Source: Thermosporothrix hazakensis (lineage in GTDB: Bacteria; Chloroflexota; Ktedonobacteria; Ktedonobacterales; Ktedonobacteraceae). Taken from it: DNA of 64,000 bases. Under the pieces are notes generated by a model. The model had not been told where the DNA came from. It did not search any database and saw only the letters and a program-made list of their open reading frames with translations. The translations under genes were made by a program, and so were the position numbers. The stretch is from positions 763,867 to 827,866 of the forward strand of contig NZ_QKUF01000001.1 of the NCBI RefSeq assembly GCF_003253565.1. The letters are read 5' to 3'. Shown in pieces: positions 1 through 7,998 of the stretch; the first letter of the stretch is position 1; each line of letters opens with the position of its first letter.

Positions 1-1718
1 AAAGCGCGGAACTCGCTCCAATCAGAGACAAGCGCATAGTTTCCATTGTACATCTCAACGACATGATGGAATTCCAGTCCAGTTGGCGTCCCGAATAACG
101 CCTCAAAATGCTCGGGGTGCGCGGCCTGAGGCAGGAACGAGAAGATACCACCACCATCATTATTCACCAGAATGATAGTCAGATCGAGTTTATGCAAATG
201 CGCCGCGAGCAGACCATTCATATCGTGAAAAAAGGAGAGATCACCGATCACCAGAAAGACCGGTTCTTTTTCTCCGGTCGCCGTGGTCGCAGCACTGATA
301 CCAAGCGCGGTCGACACCACGCCATCAATGCCATTTGCTCCCCGATTGCCATAAATCGCGACCGGCTTTTCAGTATGCCAGAAGAAGGTATCCAGGTCAC
401 GCACAGGCATACTGTTGCCCGCAAAGAGAATCGAGTTCGCGGGAAGTGTTTCGGCCAGCTCAGTGAACAATCGCCCTTCAAATGGCTCCTCAAAGTGTTC
501 CATTGTCTGTCGCAAGGTCTGCCTCGTCACGCTATCGGCGCGCTGCCAGAGCCGCAGCCATGCGATATCACCCGGGCTCTGCTGTGGCTCTTCCGCATAG
601 GATTTGACCGCGTGGAAGAGATATTGCGCCACCGCCACCGGGTCAGCCTGAATCACCTCAGAAGCGAGCTGCGTTGGCTCAGGCCAGTCACTGTACCCAT
701 CAATCACAACCTGAGGGCAGTCTTTATAGCGCTTCATGTAGAGCAGCAGAGGCTTTGAAACAGGCATCGCCCCAAAGCGGATAATTAACTCGGGAGCCGC
801 CTGTTCAATAAAGGCCGCATCGCGCAAGAACGCGTCATAGCTGGTGATGATATGATCATAGAGCGTTGGGCCGCCTCGCAACTGGGACAGAGGATCAGCC
901 AGCACCGGAATCCTCCAGGCGCGAGCCATTGCCGCCAGCATGACCGGAAGCCGTGGGTGCAGATGAGGACCGACCACAATCAGGGTGCGCGGTGTCTCTG
1001 CCATCTTCCGCGCAAGCTCAACAAAACGATCGCCTGCGGTGATCTCCACATAGGGGCTGGAATGCGCCTCGCTTACGGTGACATAGGGCTCACCATCTGG
1101 ACGCCCATTCCAGGCGATCGGGTCACGTTGCTCAAGGGGCGGCAACGGTTGCGGATCGGGCGTCAACGGCTCACGGAAAGGGAAGTTCAGATGTACTGGG
1201 CCAGCCGGAAAAGCCATTGTAAGTGCTGCTGCGCGACAGGCCAGTGTCCGAATATAGCGCAATCCTGTGTTGGTTGCTTCGGGTAAGGCCGCCTCCTGAT
1301 ACCATTTCACGTGGGTGCCATAAATGCGATTCTGGTCGATTGCCTGCGGTGCACCACACTCACGCAACTCATGGGGTCTATCAGCAGTCAGAATCAACAG
1401 AGGAATATGCGTCAACTTCGCCTCGACAACCGCAGGCAGAAAATTGGCAGCCGCAGTCCCCGACGTACAGAGCAACGCAACGGGCGCGGTCAGGCGCTTC
1501 GCCAGGCCCAATGCAAAGAAGGCAGCAGAACGCTCATCAATATGCAGCCAGGTGCGAATAGTTGGATGTTGCGCGAAAGCGATGGCTAATGGCGTTGAAC
1601 GTGACCCCGGGCAGAAAACGATGTGATGCACACCTGAACGTTGCAGTTCATCAACAAATGCCCCGACATAGGCAAAGGTGGGGTTCTCGGGTTGGTTCTT
1701 CGATTGAATCTCAGTCAT
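1..1718 (-). CDS. menD: MenD, SEPHCHC synthase, C-terminus cut by window edge
   Basis: Thiamine-diphosphate enzyme of menaquinone synthesis that joins isochorismate and 2-oxoglutarate to give SEPHCHC. I read it by translating the minus strand from ATG at 1716-1718. The N-terminal domain carries the family signature FCPGSRSTPLA and then HIDERSAAFFALGLAK, with CTSGTAAANFLPAVVEA after it. The cofactor-binding half shows AIYGNRGANGIDG and GDLSFFHDMNGL followed by NNDGGGIFSFLPQ. About 572 codons are inside the window, close to the family's full length, so only the last few tens of residues are missing. It starts 18 bp after the menF stop and is very probably translated from the same mRNA. Confidence 0.96.
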   Translation of the reverse strand, partial: MTEIQSKNQPENPTFAYVGAFVDELQRSGVHHIVFCPGSRSTPLAIAFAQHPTIRTWLHIDERSAAFFALGLAKRLTAPVALLCTSGTAAANFLPAVVEAKLTHIPLLILTADRPHELRECGAPQAIDQNRIYGTHVKWYQEAALPEATNTGLRYIRTLACRAAALTMAFPAGPVHLNFPFREPLTPDPQPLPPLEQRDPIAWNGRPDGEPYVTVSEAHSSPYVEITAGDRFVELARKMAETPRTLIVVGPHLHPRLPVMLAAMARAWRIPVLADPLSQLRGGPTLYDHIITSYDAFLRDAAFIEQAAPELIIRFGAMPVSKPLLLYMKRYKDCPQVVIDGYSDWPEPTQLASEVIQADPVAVAQYLFHAVKSYAEEPQQSPGDIAWLRLWQRADSVTRQTLRQTMEHFEEPFEGRLFTELAETLPANSILFAGNSMPVRDLDTFFWHTEKPVAIYGNRGANGIDGVVSTALGISAATTATGEKEPVFLVIGDLSFFHDMNGLLAAHLHKLDLTIILVNNDGGGIFSFLPQAAHPEHFEALFGTPTGLEFHHVVEMYNGNYALVSDWSEFRA

Positions 1719-1736
1719 AACGCCTTTACTTCTTTC

Positions 1737-3215
1737 TTATTCGCATTCACCACCGAGACCACGTAACATAACAGGGGTTTTCAAACAGGTCTCGCGGAAT
1801 TCGCTTTCTGGATCGGAATCGGCAACCATACCATTTCCAACAAAGAGCGTTGCTTTCTGCCCATCGATCAGTGCAGAGCGCAGAGCAACAGCAAACTCAC
1901 CGTTCCCGTTACCATCTACCCAACCAATCGGACCGGCATACCAGCCGCGATCCAGCTTCTCATGCAGGCGAATCTCTTCCAGAGCCTTTTCACGAGGAAA
2001 TCCACCCACAGCAGGCGTCGGATGCAGGTCTTTCATGACATCCAGTACATAGCACCCCGGCAACAATCGACCGGCAATATGCGTGTGCAAATGCTGAATA
2101 TTCTTGAGCTTGAGCAACTGCGGTTTTTTATCAACCGTGACCTCAGAGCAAATCTGTTCCAGGGCAGAACGGATCATATCAACTACAATCAAGTGCTCAT
2201 GCATGGTTTTGGGTCGTTCCAGCTCACGCTCAAACATCCGGTCTTCTGCTTCCGTCTTCCCTCGTGGTGCAGAACTGGCCAGGGCCATTGTCTCGATCAA
2301 ACCGTTGTGGGCACGCGCCAACCGCTCGGGCGTCGCTCCAACAAAATACTTGTTCCCTCGCTGGATCGCGAATACAAAGGTATTCGGATAGTTCACGCGC
2401 AACCGGGCCAATGTCGCTTCAATATCAAAGGGAAGTTCGCGGCTGGCCTCAACTGCGCGCGCCAGCACAACCTTCTGATACTCACCCCGTTGCATCTTCT
2501 CGACAGCCTTCGCCACAATGCCCATCCACTCCTGTGGCGGCAACACATTGGAGATACGAAGCGGCGTAACTTCGTCATTTGCTTGCAGGAATCTGTGTAC
2601 AGGTATCGATGCAACTATTGCGTTAAAACGCCGCAATTGTTCAATGAACAGAGTAGAGAGAGGTTCAATCGCGGTCTCAGGCTCGATCAGCATATGCAAC
2701 GTGAGTGTTGCCTGCTCACGCCCGGGGTGACACTGATACAGAAAACGCGGCAAGATCAGTAATCCTTCCGGGAAACCATGCCAGAGCTCAGTAGGGGGAC
2801 GTTGCGGATCAAAGCGAAAACCACCAAAAAAGAGCGGGCTGTACTCATCACCCGCTACTAATGCATGATCTTGATAGAAGCGTACCGCCTCAGCGGCATC
2901 GTCGAAACGGTTCGCCCCCTGTGCGTTAATCGTTACGGCGCTCCCTACACCAATAAGTGCCTGACCGGTTGCCGGAACCTCCCAGAAGAAGCGTTCCCCC
3001 ATTTCCATACGCCGAAAAGCGTAAAATACATGGAGCGGATCATACCGTTTGACTGATAGAGTAAAACACGCCAGCACGCTCTGTTGTAGATGCGAGGCAC
3101 GAGCAGAAGCCTCTTGACAGAGGAAAAACAGACGCTCTACAACATGTTGTGACAACCCATCTTCCCCGGTCTCACTCTCACTCATAGCCGGTATATCAGT
3201 AAAAACAGTCTCCAT
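1737..3215 (-). CDS. menF: Isochorismate synthase MenF
   Basis: Converts chorismate to isochorismate, the first step of menaquinone synthesis. The 492-residue product is full length for the family. Its C-terminal half is a chorismate-binding domain with EYQKVVLARAVE, FAIQRGNKYFVGATPERLA, the HEHLIVVDMIRSALE stretch and the closing HPTPAVGGFPREKALE and GPIGWVDGNGNGEFAVALRS motifs. The N-terminal 200 residues are variable, as is usual. ATG at 3213-3215 has AGGTG five bases upstream. The gene directly precedes menD with an 18-bp gap, so the two are likely one operon. Entry into menaquinone rather than siderophore synthesis is inferred from the menD neighbour. Confidence 0.95.
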   Translation of the reverse strand: METVFTDIPAMSESETGEDGLSQHVVERLFFLCQEASARASHLQQSVLACFTLSVKRYDPLHVFYAFRRMEMGERFFWEVPATGQALIGVGSAVTINAQGANRFDDAAEAVRFYQDHALVAGDEYSPLFFGGFRFDPQRPPTELWHGFPEGLLILPRFLYQCHPGREQATLTLHMLIEPETAIEPLSTLFIEQLRRFNAIVASIPVHRFLQANDEVTPLRISNVLPPQEWMGIVAKAVEKMQRGEYQKVVLARAVEASRELPFDIEATLARLRVNYPNTFVFAIQRGNKYFVGATPERLARAHNGLIETMALASSAPRGKTEAEDRMFERELERPKTMHEHLIVVDMIRSALEQICSEVTVDKKPQLLKLKNIQHLHTHIAGRLLPGCYVLDVMKDLHPTPAVGGFPREKALEEIRLHEKLDRGWYAGPIGWVDGNGNGEFAVALRSALIDGQKATLFVGNGMVADSDPESEFRETCLKTPVMLRGLGGECE

Positions 3216-3685
3216 AATTCACCTGTTTAGATAAAAGTTCCTCTTTTTTTCTTGCCCATTCTTTTATTATCGAATCATAGCAGCTCCAGACGCCATATGC
3301 ACAGGCAAAAAAATAACGTACATGCCTGGATACGAGCAAGCAAAAACAAATGGGCATAGATAAATTAGCATCAAAGGGGTTGGCGCTCATCTATCCTACA
3401 CAAATACACCATAATCACCACATACCTTTCATTCACCACTATTCGTTTTTCTAGATGAGCTTCTCTTTTGTAGTCCTGAGAAACGGCCAGTATTCGTCAA
3501 ACAATTCTTCTGTATTATAGCATGCCAGTATCACGCCTACCAACTTTCTCCCCGCTTCACTCCTCCCTCAAAAGGCACCCAGACCGTGTTTATCAGCATT
3601 CTGACTGGTGAGACTACGCGAAAAGCAGTATACTTTTTATAGACTCATACACTGGCTTTTACCGAAAATGAGAAGGGGAAAAGTG
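3216..3685. other. Divergent intergenic region, menF / aldose epimerase
   Basis: This AT-rich gap of about 470 bp separates two divergent genes and must hold both promoters. I see several TATAAT-like hexamers but none with a convincing -35 partner at 16-18 bp. No RNA-like fold or long palindrome was recognised. Confidence 0.5.
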
Positions 3686-4630
3686 ATGATATCAGGCGCA
3701 TCGACACAGGGTCAGACCCTTCCAATGGGTCAACAAATTGAAATCCGTCGCGGAAATATGCAGGCAGTGCTCACTGAGGTCGGGGCCGGGCTGCGCTCTC
3801 TGCGTGTCGCGGGCCGCGAGTTTCTGGACACCTACCCTGAGCAGGAGAGCGCTCAGGCAGGACGTGGACAGGTGCTCTTACCCTGGCCTAACCGTGTAGA
3901 AGACGGACGCTATACCTTCCAGGGAAAGACATATCAGCTTCCCATCAATGAGCTTCCACGCAATCACGCCATCCACGGCTTTACACGCTGGATGAACTGG
4001 CACATCAGTCAGCGCGAAAAGGATCAGGTCACGTTTGCGCTGACGCTCCATGTTCAGGAAGGCTACCCCTTTCTGCTTGCGTTACAGCATACCTACAAAC
4101 TCACCGAGCGGGGCCTGGAAATTGAAACAACCGCGCAGAATGTCGGCCCGACACCGCTTCCCTATGGCATCGGGCACCATCCCTACTTTACGGTAGGCAC
4201 CGAGCGAGTCAACTGTGCAACCTTGCGCCTTCCAGCACGCTCTTATTTTCAGACCAATGAGCGTATGATTCCCGATCCGAAGCCTCTTCCCGTTGAAGGA
4301 ACCAGCTATGATTTTCGCCAGACACGCAAAATCGGGGCTCTTGAACTGGACACCGGTTTTGCTGATCTGGAACGCGACACGGATGGCTTCGCCCGCATCA
4401 GCCTCTCGACCGCTCAGGGCCACCCCACAGTGACCCTCTTTCTGGATGAGTCGTACCGTTATGTGCAAGTCTTCACCGGCGATCCTCTGCCCGAAAACGA
4501 ACGGCGGCGCGGCCTTGCCATTGAGCCATACACCTGCGCCGCCAACGCCTTTAATAACGGTCTGGGCCTCCAGATTCTGCAACCAGGCGAGACCACGCGA
4601 AGCCTGTGGGGGATCACCGTTACCCTTTAA
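3686..4630 (+). CDS. Aldose 1-epimerase (GalM-like) family protein
   Basis: Predicted cytoplasmic mutarotase that interconverts alpha and beta anomers of an aldose; the sugar cannot be told from sequence. The 314-residue product has the beta-sandwich family pattern. Examples are LLPWPNRVEDGRYTF near the N-terminus, NHAIHGFTRWMNW with the family histidine, YGIGHHPYFTV with the second active-site histidine, and the C-terminal LAIEPYTCAANAFNNGLGL, which contains the Glu expected as catalytic base. I chose ATG 3686 because AGAAGGGG lies seven bases upstream; the same frame is open further 5' to 3608 but without a ribosome-binding site. It stands alone and converges with the DNA polymerase gene. 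Confidence 0.88.
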   Translation: MISGASTQGQTLPMGQQIEIRRGNMQAVLTEVGAGLRSLRVAGREFLDTYPEQESAQAGRGQVLLPWPNRVEDGRYTFQGKTYQLPINELPRNHAIHGFTRWMNWHISQREKDQVTFALTLHVQEGYPFLLALQHTYKLTERGLEIETTAQNVGPTPLPYGIGHHPYFTVGTERVNCATLRLPARSYFQTNERMIPDPKPLPVEGTSYDFRQTRKIGALELDTGFADLERDTDGFARISLSTAQGHPTVTLFLDESYRYVQVFTGDPLPENERRRGLAIEPYTCAANAFNNGLGLQILQPGETTRSLWGITVTL

Positions 4631-4638
4631 ACGGTCCG

Positions 4639-4667
4639 GGCGGTATTCCTGTCAGGGGAATACCGCC
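4639..4667. terminator. Hairpin between convergent genes
   Basis: A perfect 11-bp stem (GGCGGTATTCC with GGAATACCGCC, 7-nt loop) sits between the converging epimerase and polymerase genes. No T-run follows on either strand, so it is not a canonical intrinsic terminator, though position suggests a transcription-end or RNA-stabilising role. Confidence 0.5.
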
Positions 4668-4709
4668 TGTAACAAGCCGACACGGGAAGCCTTGTGCTTT
4701 AAGCACAGA

Positions 4710-7133
4710 TCAAATGGTCTCCTCACGCTTCAAAATGGGCTGAATACACTCAAGCGGTCGCTCAAAGATCCCATCAAACAGACCTGGCTGCTCATTGCTG
4801 AAAAGCGCATGATAATCCTCGGGGGTAAAAGCCTTCTGTAGGCGCTTCGCGTAGGAGTTCTTCAGCACCTGAATATAGTGCTCTGTATCATAATCACGGC
4901 GGTCTCGAAGCTCGTTCGCATTCCCCGGAGGCTGTTCCCAGTCGTTATGTGTGGCGGTCTCGGCTGTTTCCTCTGGAATCCAGACATACTGACGATTTCT
5001 GGCACGATAGAAGCGCACCCGCTCTCCTGGAAACCATTTCCGCCGTCCGGCCTGAAGCAGAGCCTCGTAGGCGGGTTCCAGATGCTTCTTGCGCTGCGCC
5101 AGATACTCTTCTGGCGTCTTGGAAAGCCGAACCCGGGTCGCAACATCAATTGCGGGGAGCCGCTTCATGCGAAGCGCGTCAACCGTTTCAAGGTAGGCGT
5201 TGCGCACCCCGGAAATATCACCCAACAAGGTACAGCGAAGCGCCTGCAACAAAAAACGCTCGCCAAATGGCTCCACCCGGCTTGACCGCAACGCCACCCC
5301 ACGCACGATCAGCTCCCCCGAGTAGGTAAGCAAAGCATAATTTTTCACCTCGTGACTGAGCATAGCCTGATAGCGCCCTTCATATTCCAACCGAATGCCC
5401 GCCGGCAGCTCCGCGCCAATCTCAGCCACAAGACGCTGCTCCTGCTCGGCATTCCAGTGATCTGGTACAGCGAAATAGACACCATCAGTATCGGCCTCAA
5501 TCAGCACCATACCTCGCTTCTCCAGCGCCTGCAAGACCTGAGCAAGGATCGCCCGCCCTCGACGTGTCACCTCCGACGCCGCCTGACTATCAGCAAAGAG
5601 CGCCATTGAGCCAGCACCCATGTAGCCATAGGCCGAATTGATGAGGATCTTCATCGCGGCCTGCGTCGCCTCATAATGGTTTGCCTCAATCGAGTCTGGC
5701 ACCGCCTCTCGCGCCGCGGCTTTCTGCTCTAAACGTAAGTCGGTCAGCCGGTCCAGAATGCTGAGAAGAACGCCCAGGCGATCACACGAGGGCCCAATCT
5801 GAAATGTACGCATCAGCGATGGATAGAGTGAAGCAACATCCGCCTTGACCACATTACGGGCCACGCCGCTGGCAAAGAGCCGCACCGCACCGCCTTCGTG
5901 CAGGTCTCCACTCAACACCCGTTGTCCCGAACCCGGCAAAGCTGTTTCTCGACGCAGGTAGGCCCTGACCAACATTGGCTCTAAAATGCCCATAGCAGGC
6001 CCGGCAGAGGCCAGGCGTTCATAACGACGGGGTGCCATACCAGCGAGGGCAAATGGCGCCCCCTGAAGGCGTTTTGAGAGGCCATCAACTTCGGAGACAT
6101 CATCGAGGGCATAGCGCCTGACCCGCTCCGGCTCGCGTTGATACCGTGCGAAAATCTCGCTCCCCTCAATATAGACGCGTTCCTGCGAGGCCAGCCCAAA
6201 ATAACGCGCCACATCTTTCAGGCCATAGCTCGGGAGTGCCCGCACCACAAAATCATGGCGACGCACCGCGTCAAGCGTATCGATGAGTTCGCGCCCGCCA
6301 ACACTATAGCGCGTTCGCTTGCGTGCCTCCGGGCCGATTGCCAGTGTTTCTTCATAGCGCTCAAGAAGCATAGGAGCACCATCAAAACCTGTACGCCCGA
6401 TATCAAGCGAAATATCATGGATCAGTGCTCGATGCTCAAGAAATGGAAGATCAAAGCCAAAGAGGTTATGGTTTTCCAGAATATCAGGGTCACGCTCGCG
6501 CACAAGCTGACAGAAGGTCTGTAGCAAGCGCTTCTCATCTTCGGGATGCGGCGCCTCCAGCACCTCAGCAAGACCCCGATTGTCACGAACTGCGATCAGG
6601 AAGATACGCCCGCGATGTGGATCCAGCGCTGTGGTCTCAAGATCAAATTGGAGCCGATGCAGATCGTCATAGTGCAATCCCCGAAAATAGACGCGTCCGC
6701 TTCCAATCAGATATTGCTCGACCGGGCCAACTCTGTAATAGGCGTCGGGCAACTCCTGTACCGTTTTGACTGCACGTTGCAAGCGCAGCGAGGCCCCCTC
6801 AAGAATAGCCTGTTCCAGCGTGCGCCCATCAAAGGCGGAGAGCAAAAAACGATAGCTCCCCTCTTCCCCCTGCAGCTCCCGATACCAGACCGTCCGACTC
6901 GTTCCCCCGCGCCCTTCCTCCACCAGATCGGACCCCAGGTGCGAGACGTCATCCAGCGAGGTTGCCAGAATCCAGGGACGAAACCGATCTCGTACACAAA
7001 GCACCCGCTCGTTTCCCTCCTCATCCCGCACCCTGCGCCAGTACAACACTCTACCCTGGCGATTCGCCCAGACCGAAACAATACCGGGCGTCGGGTCCCA
7101 TCCAAATACATATTCATCGTGATGGGCCTGCAC
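4710..7133 (-). CDS. Family B DNA polymerase with 3'-5' exonuclease
   Basis: An 807-residue B-family DNA polymerase, similar in size to E. coli Pol II. The proofreading exonuclease is intact: Exo I FDLETTAL (D164, E166), Exo II NHNLFGFDLPFL (221-232) and Exo III YALDDVSEVD (341-350). The polymerase shows motif A KADVASLYPSLM (430-441), motif B KILINSAYGYMG (495-506) and motif C EADTDGVYF (D548, D550), so both activities should be present. The start is GTG at 7131-7133, preceded by AGGAGAAGGAG six bases away. It is monocistronic, with no helicase, primase or integrase neighbour that would point to a mobile element. A repair or translesion role like that of Pol II is inference only. Confidence 0.95.
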   Translation of the reverse strand: MQAHHDEYVFGWDPTPGIVSVWANRQGRVLYWRRVRDEEGNERVLCVRDRFRPWILATSLDDVSHLGSDLVEEGRGGTSRTVWYRELQGEEGSYRFLLSAFDGRTLEQAILEGASLRLQRAVKTVQELPDAYYRVGPVEQYLIGSGRVYFRGLHYDDLHRLQFDLETTALDPHRGRIFLIAVRDNRGLAEVLEAPHPEDEKRLLQTFCQLVRERDPDILENHNLFGFDLPFLEHRALIHDISLDIGRTGFDGAPMLLERYEETLAIGPEARKRTRYSVGGRELIDTLDAVRRHDFVVRALPSYGLKDVARYFGLASQERVYIEGSEIFARYQREPERVRRYALDDVSEVDGLSKRLQGAPFALAGMAPRRYERLASAGPAMGILEPMLVRAYLRRETALPGSGQRVLSGDLHEGGAVRLFASGVARNVVKADVASLYPSLMRTFQIGPSCDRLGVLLSILDRLTDLRLEQKAAAREAVPDSIEANHYEATQAAMKILINSAYGYMGAGSMALFADSQAASEVTRRGRAILAQVLQALEKRGMVLIEADTDGVYFAVPDHWNAEQEQRLVAEIGAELPAGIRLEYEGRYQAMLSHEVKNYALLTYSGELIVRGVALRSSRVEPFGERFLLQALRCTLLGDISGVRNAYLETVDALRMKRLPAIDVATRVRLSKTPEEYLAQRKKHLEPAYEALLQAGRRKWFPGERVRFYRARNRQYVWIPEETAETATHNDWEQPPGNANELRDRRDYDTEHYIQVLKNSYAKRLQKAFTPEDYHALFSNEQPGLFDGIFERPLECIQPILKREETI

Positions 7134-7359
7134 AGTCTACTCCTTCTCCTGAAAATGAGAACATCTATTCCAGAGCATACCATGTTTCCCGACAACAAAC
7201 AACCTGGGCCTCACCAGCATCTCCTATAGGGATCTCACTCGTGTATGACAAAGCGGCTATTTGCTTTCAAAACATATCCATATATCAATACAATAGCACT
7301 CATACAGATTCTGAGATCATCGCAATGAAGGAAAGCCACAGTAAAAAGAGGGAGATCAT

Positions 7360-7548
7360 ATGGTTATTCATCGCAAGCAGTTGCTGTTTCTCGGGAGCGC
7401 ACTTCTAATTGTGGCTGCCTGCCTTCTGTTACTCTTGCTGGTCGCGCCGATGTTTCCCTACACGGAGCGTCCTCTGTATGCCTTTCCCACGCCCGGACCG
7501 ACCCCAACCGCAACCCAGTTACCGTTGAAATGCCAGTTCTGCCGATAA
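7360..7548 (+). CDS. Small single-span membrane peptide, unknown function
   Basis: This 62-residue frame has a strong hydrophobic segment (about residues 9-30, rich in Leu/Ala/Val) after a short basic N-terminus. The external tail is rich in Pro and Thr and ends LKCQFCR with a CxxC pair. GAGGGAG lies six bases before the ATG. A hairpin follows, separating it from the convergent DUF488 gene. It resembles no family I recognise. The anchored, threonine/proline-rich tail suggests a surface peptide, but this is inference and the frame is short enough to need support from homologues. Confidence 0.5.
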   Translation: MVIHRKQLLFLGSALLIVAACLLLLLLVAPMFPYTERPLYAFPTPGPTPTATQLPLKCQFCR

Positions 7549-7556
7549 ACAAAGCA

Positions 7557-7589
7557 GGCCTGTAGAGAGAGAAGGCCTCCCTACAGACC
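7557..7589. terminator. Hairpin between convergent small gene and DUF488 gene
   Basis: GGCCTGTAG (7557-7565) pairs with CTACAGACC (7581-7589) with one mismatch. There is no T-run on either side. Its position between two converging reading frames supports a shared end-of-transcript element. Confidence 0.4.
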
Positions 7590-7599
7590 TAGCCAGCTA

Positions 7600-7959
7600 T
7601 TATTGCTGTTGTTGTAAGATATCATATAATACTGCTGCGCTGCTATGCTCTGCATCTTTCGTGGCATAAACCAGCGTGACAGGCTGTTGCTGTATCATTT
7701 CCCGCAAACGATTGAGCGCATCATGTGCTGCGCCCTCATGTAACTCGGCTTCGTAGCGCTGCCGAAACTCAGGGAACTTTTCTGGCTCATGGCCATACCA
7801 GTGGCGCAGGTCGGTACTGGGCGCAATGTCTTTCAGCCAGAGATCAATATGCGCCTTTGCCTTTGAAACACCTCTGGGCCAGAGCCGTTCTACCAGGACA
7901 CGCGTGCCATCGCTTTCGTCAGGCGCTTCATATGCTCGCTTTAAACGGATCGGATACAT
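7600..7959 (-). CDS. DUF488 family protein (YeaO-like)
   Basis: A 119-residue protein of the DUF488/YeaO family, whose biochemical role is unknown. The family pattern is clear: IRLKRAYE at the N-terminus, then GTRVLVERLWPRGVSK, IDLWLKDIAPSTDLRHWYGH and the C-terminal TLVYATKDAEHSSAAVL. I place the start at ATG 7957-7959, which has GAGG six bases upstream. The frame extends 13 codons further 5' without a good site, almost reaching the stop of the NB-ARC gene upstream. Its start lies 39 bp after that gene's stop on the same strand, so it may be co-transcribed with it. Confidence 0.88.
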   Translation of the reverse strand: MYPIRLKRAYEAPDESDGTRVLVERLWPRGVSKAKAHIDLWLKDIAPSTDLRHWYGHEPEKFPEFRQRYEAELHEGAAHDALNRLREMIQQQPVTLVYATKDAEHSSAAVLYDILQQQQ

Positions 7960-7998
7960 GATTCGCCTCACTCTCCAGGTCTCCAGACAGCAAGCCAT

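Noticed and set aside
108..758. Long plus-strand open frame
   Set aside because: It lies opposite the clearly identified menD gene and has no domain or ribosome-binding site; it is a shadow of GC-biased codons.
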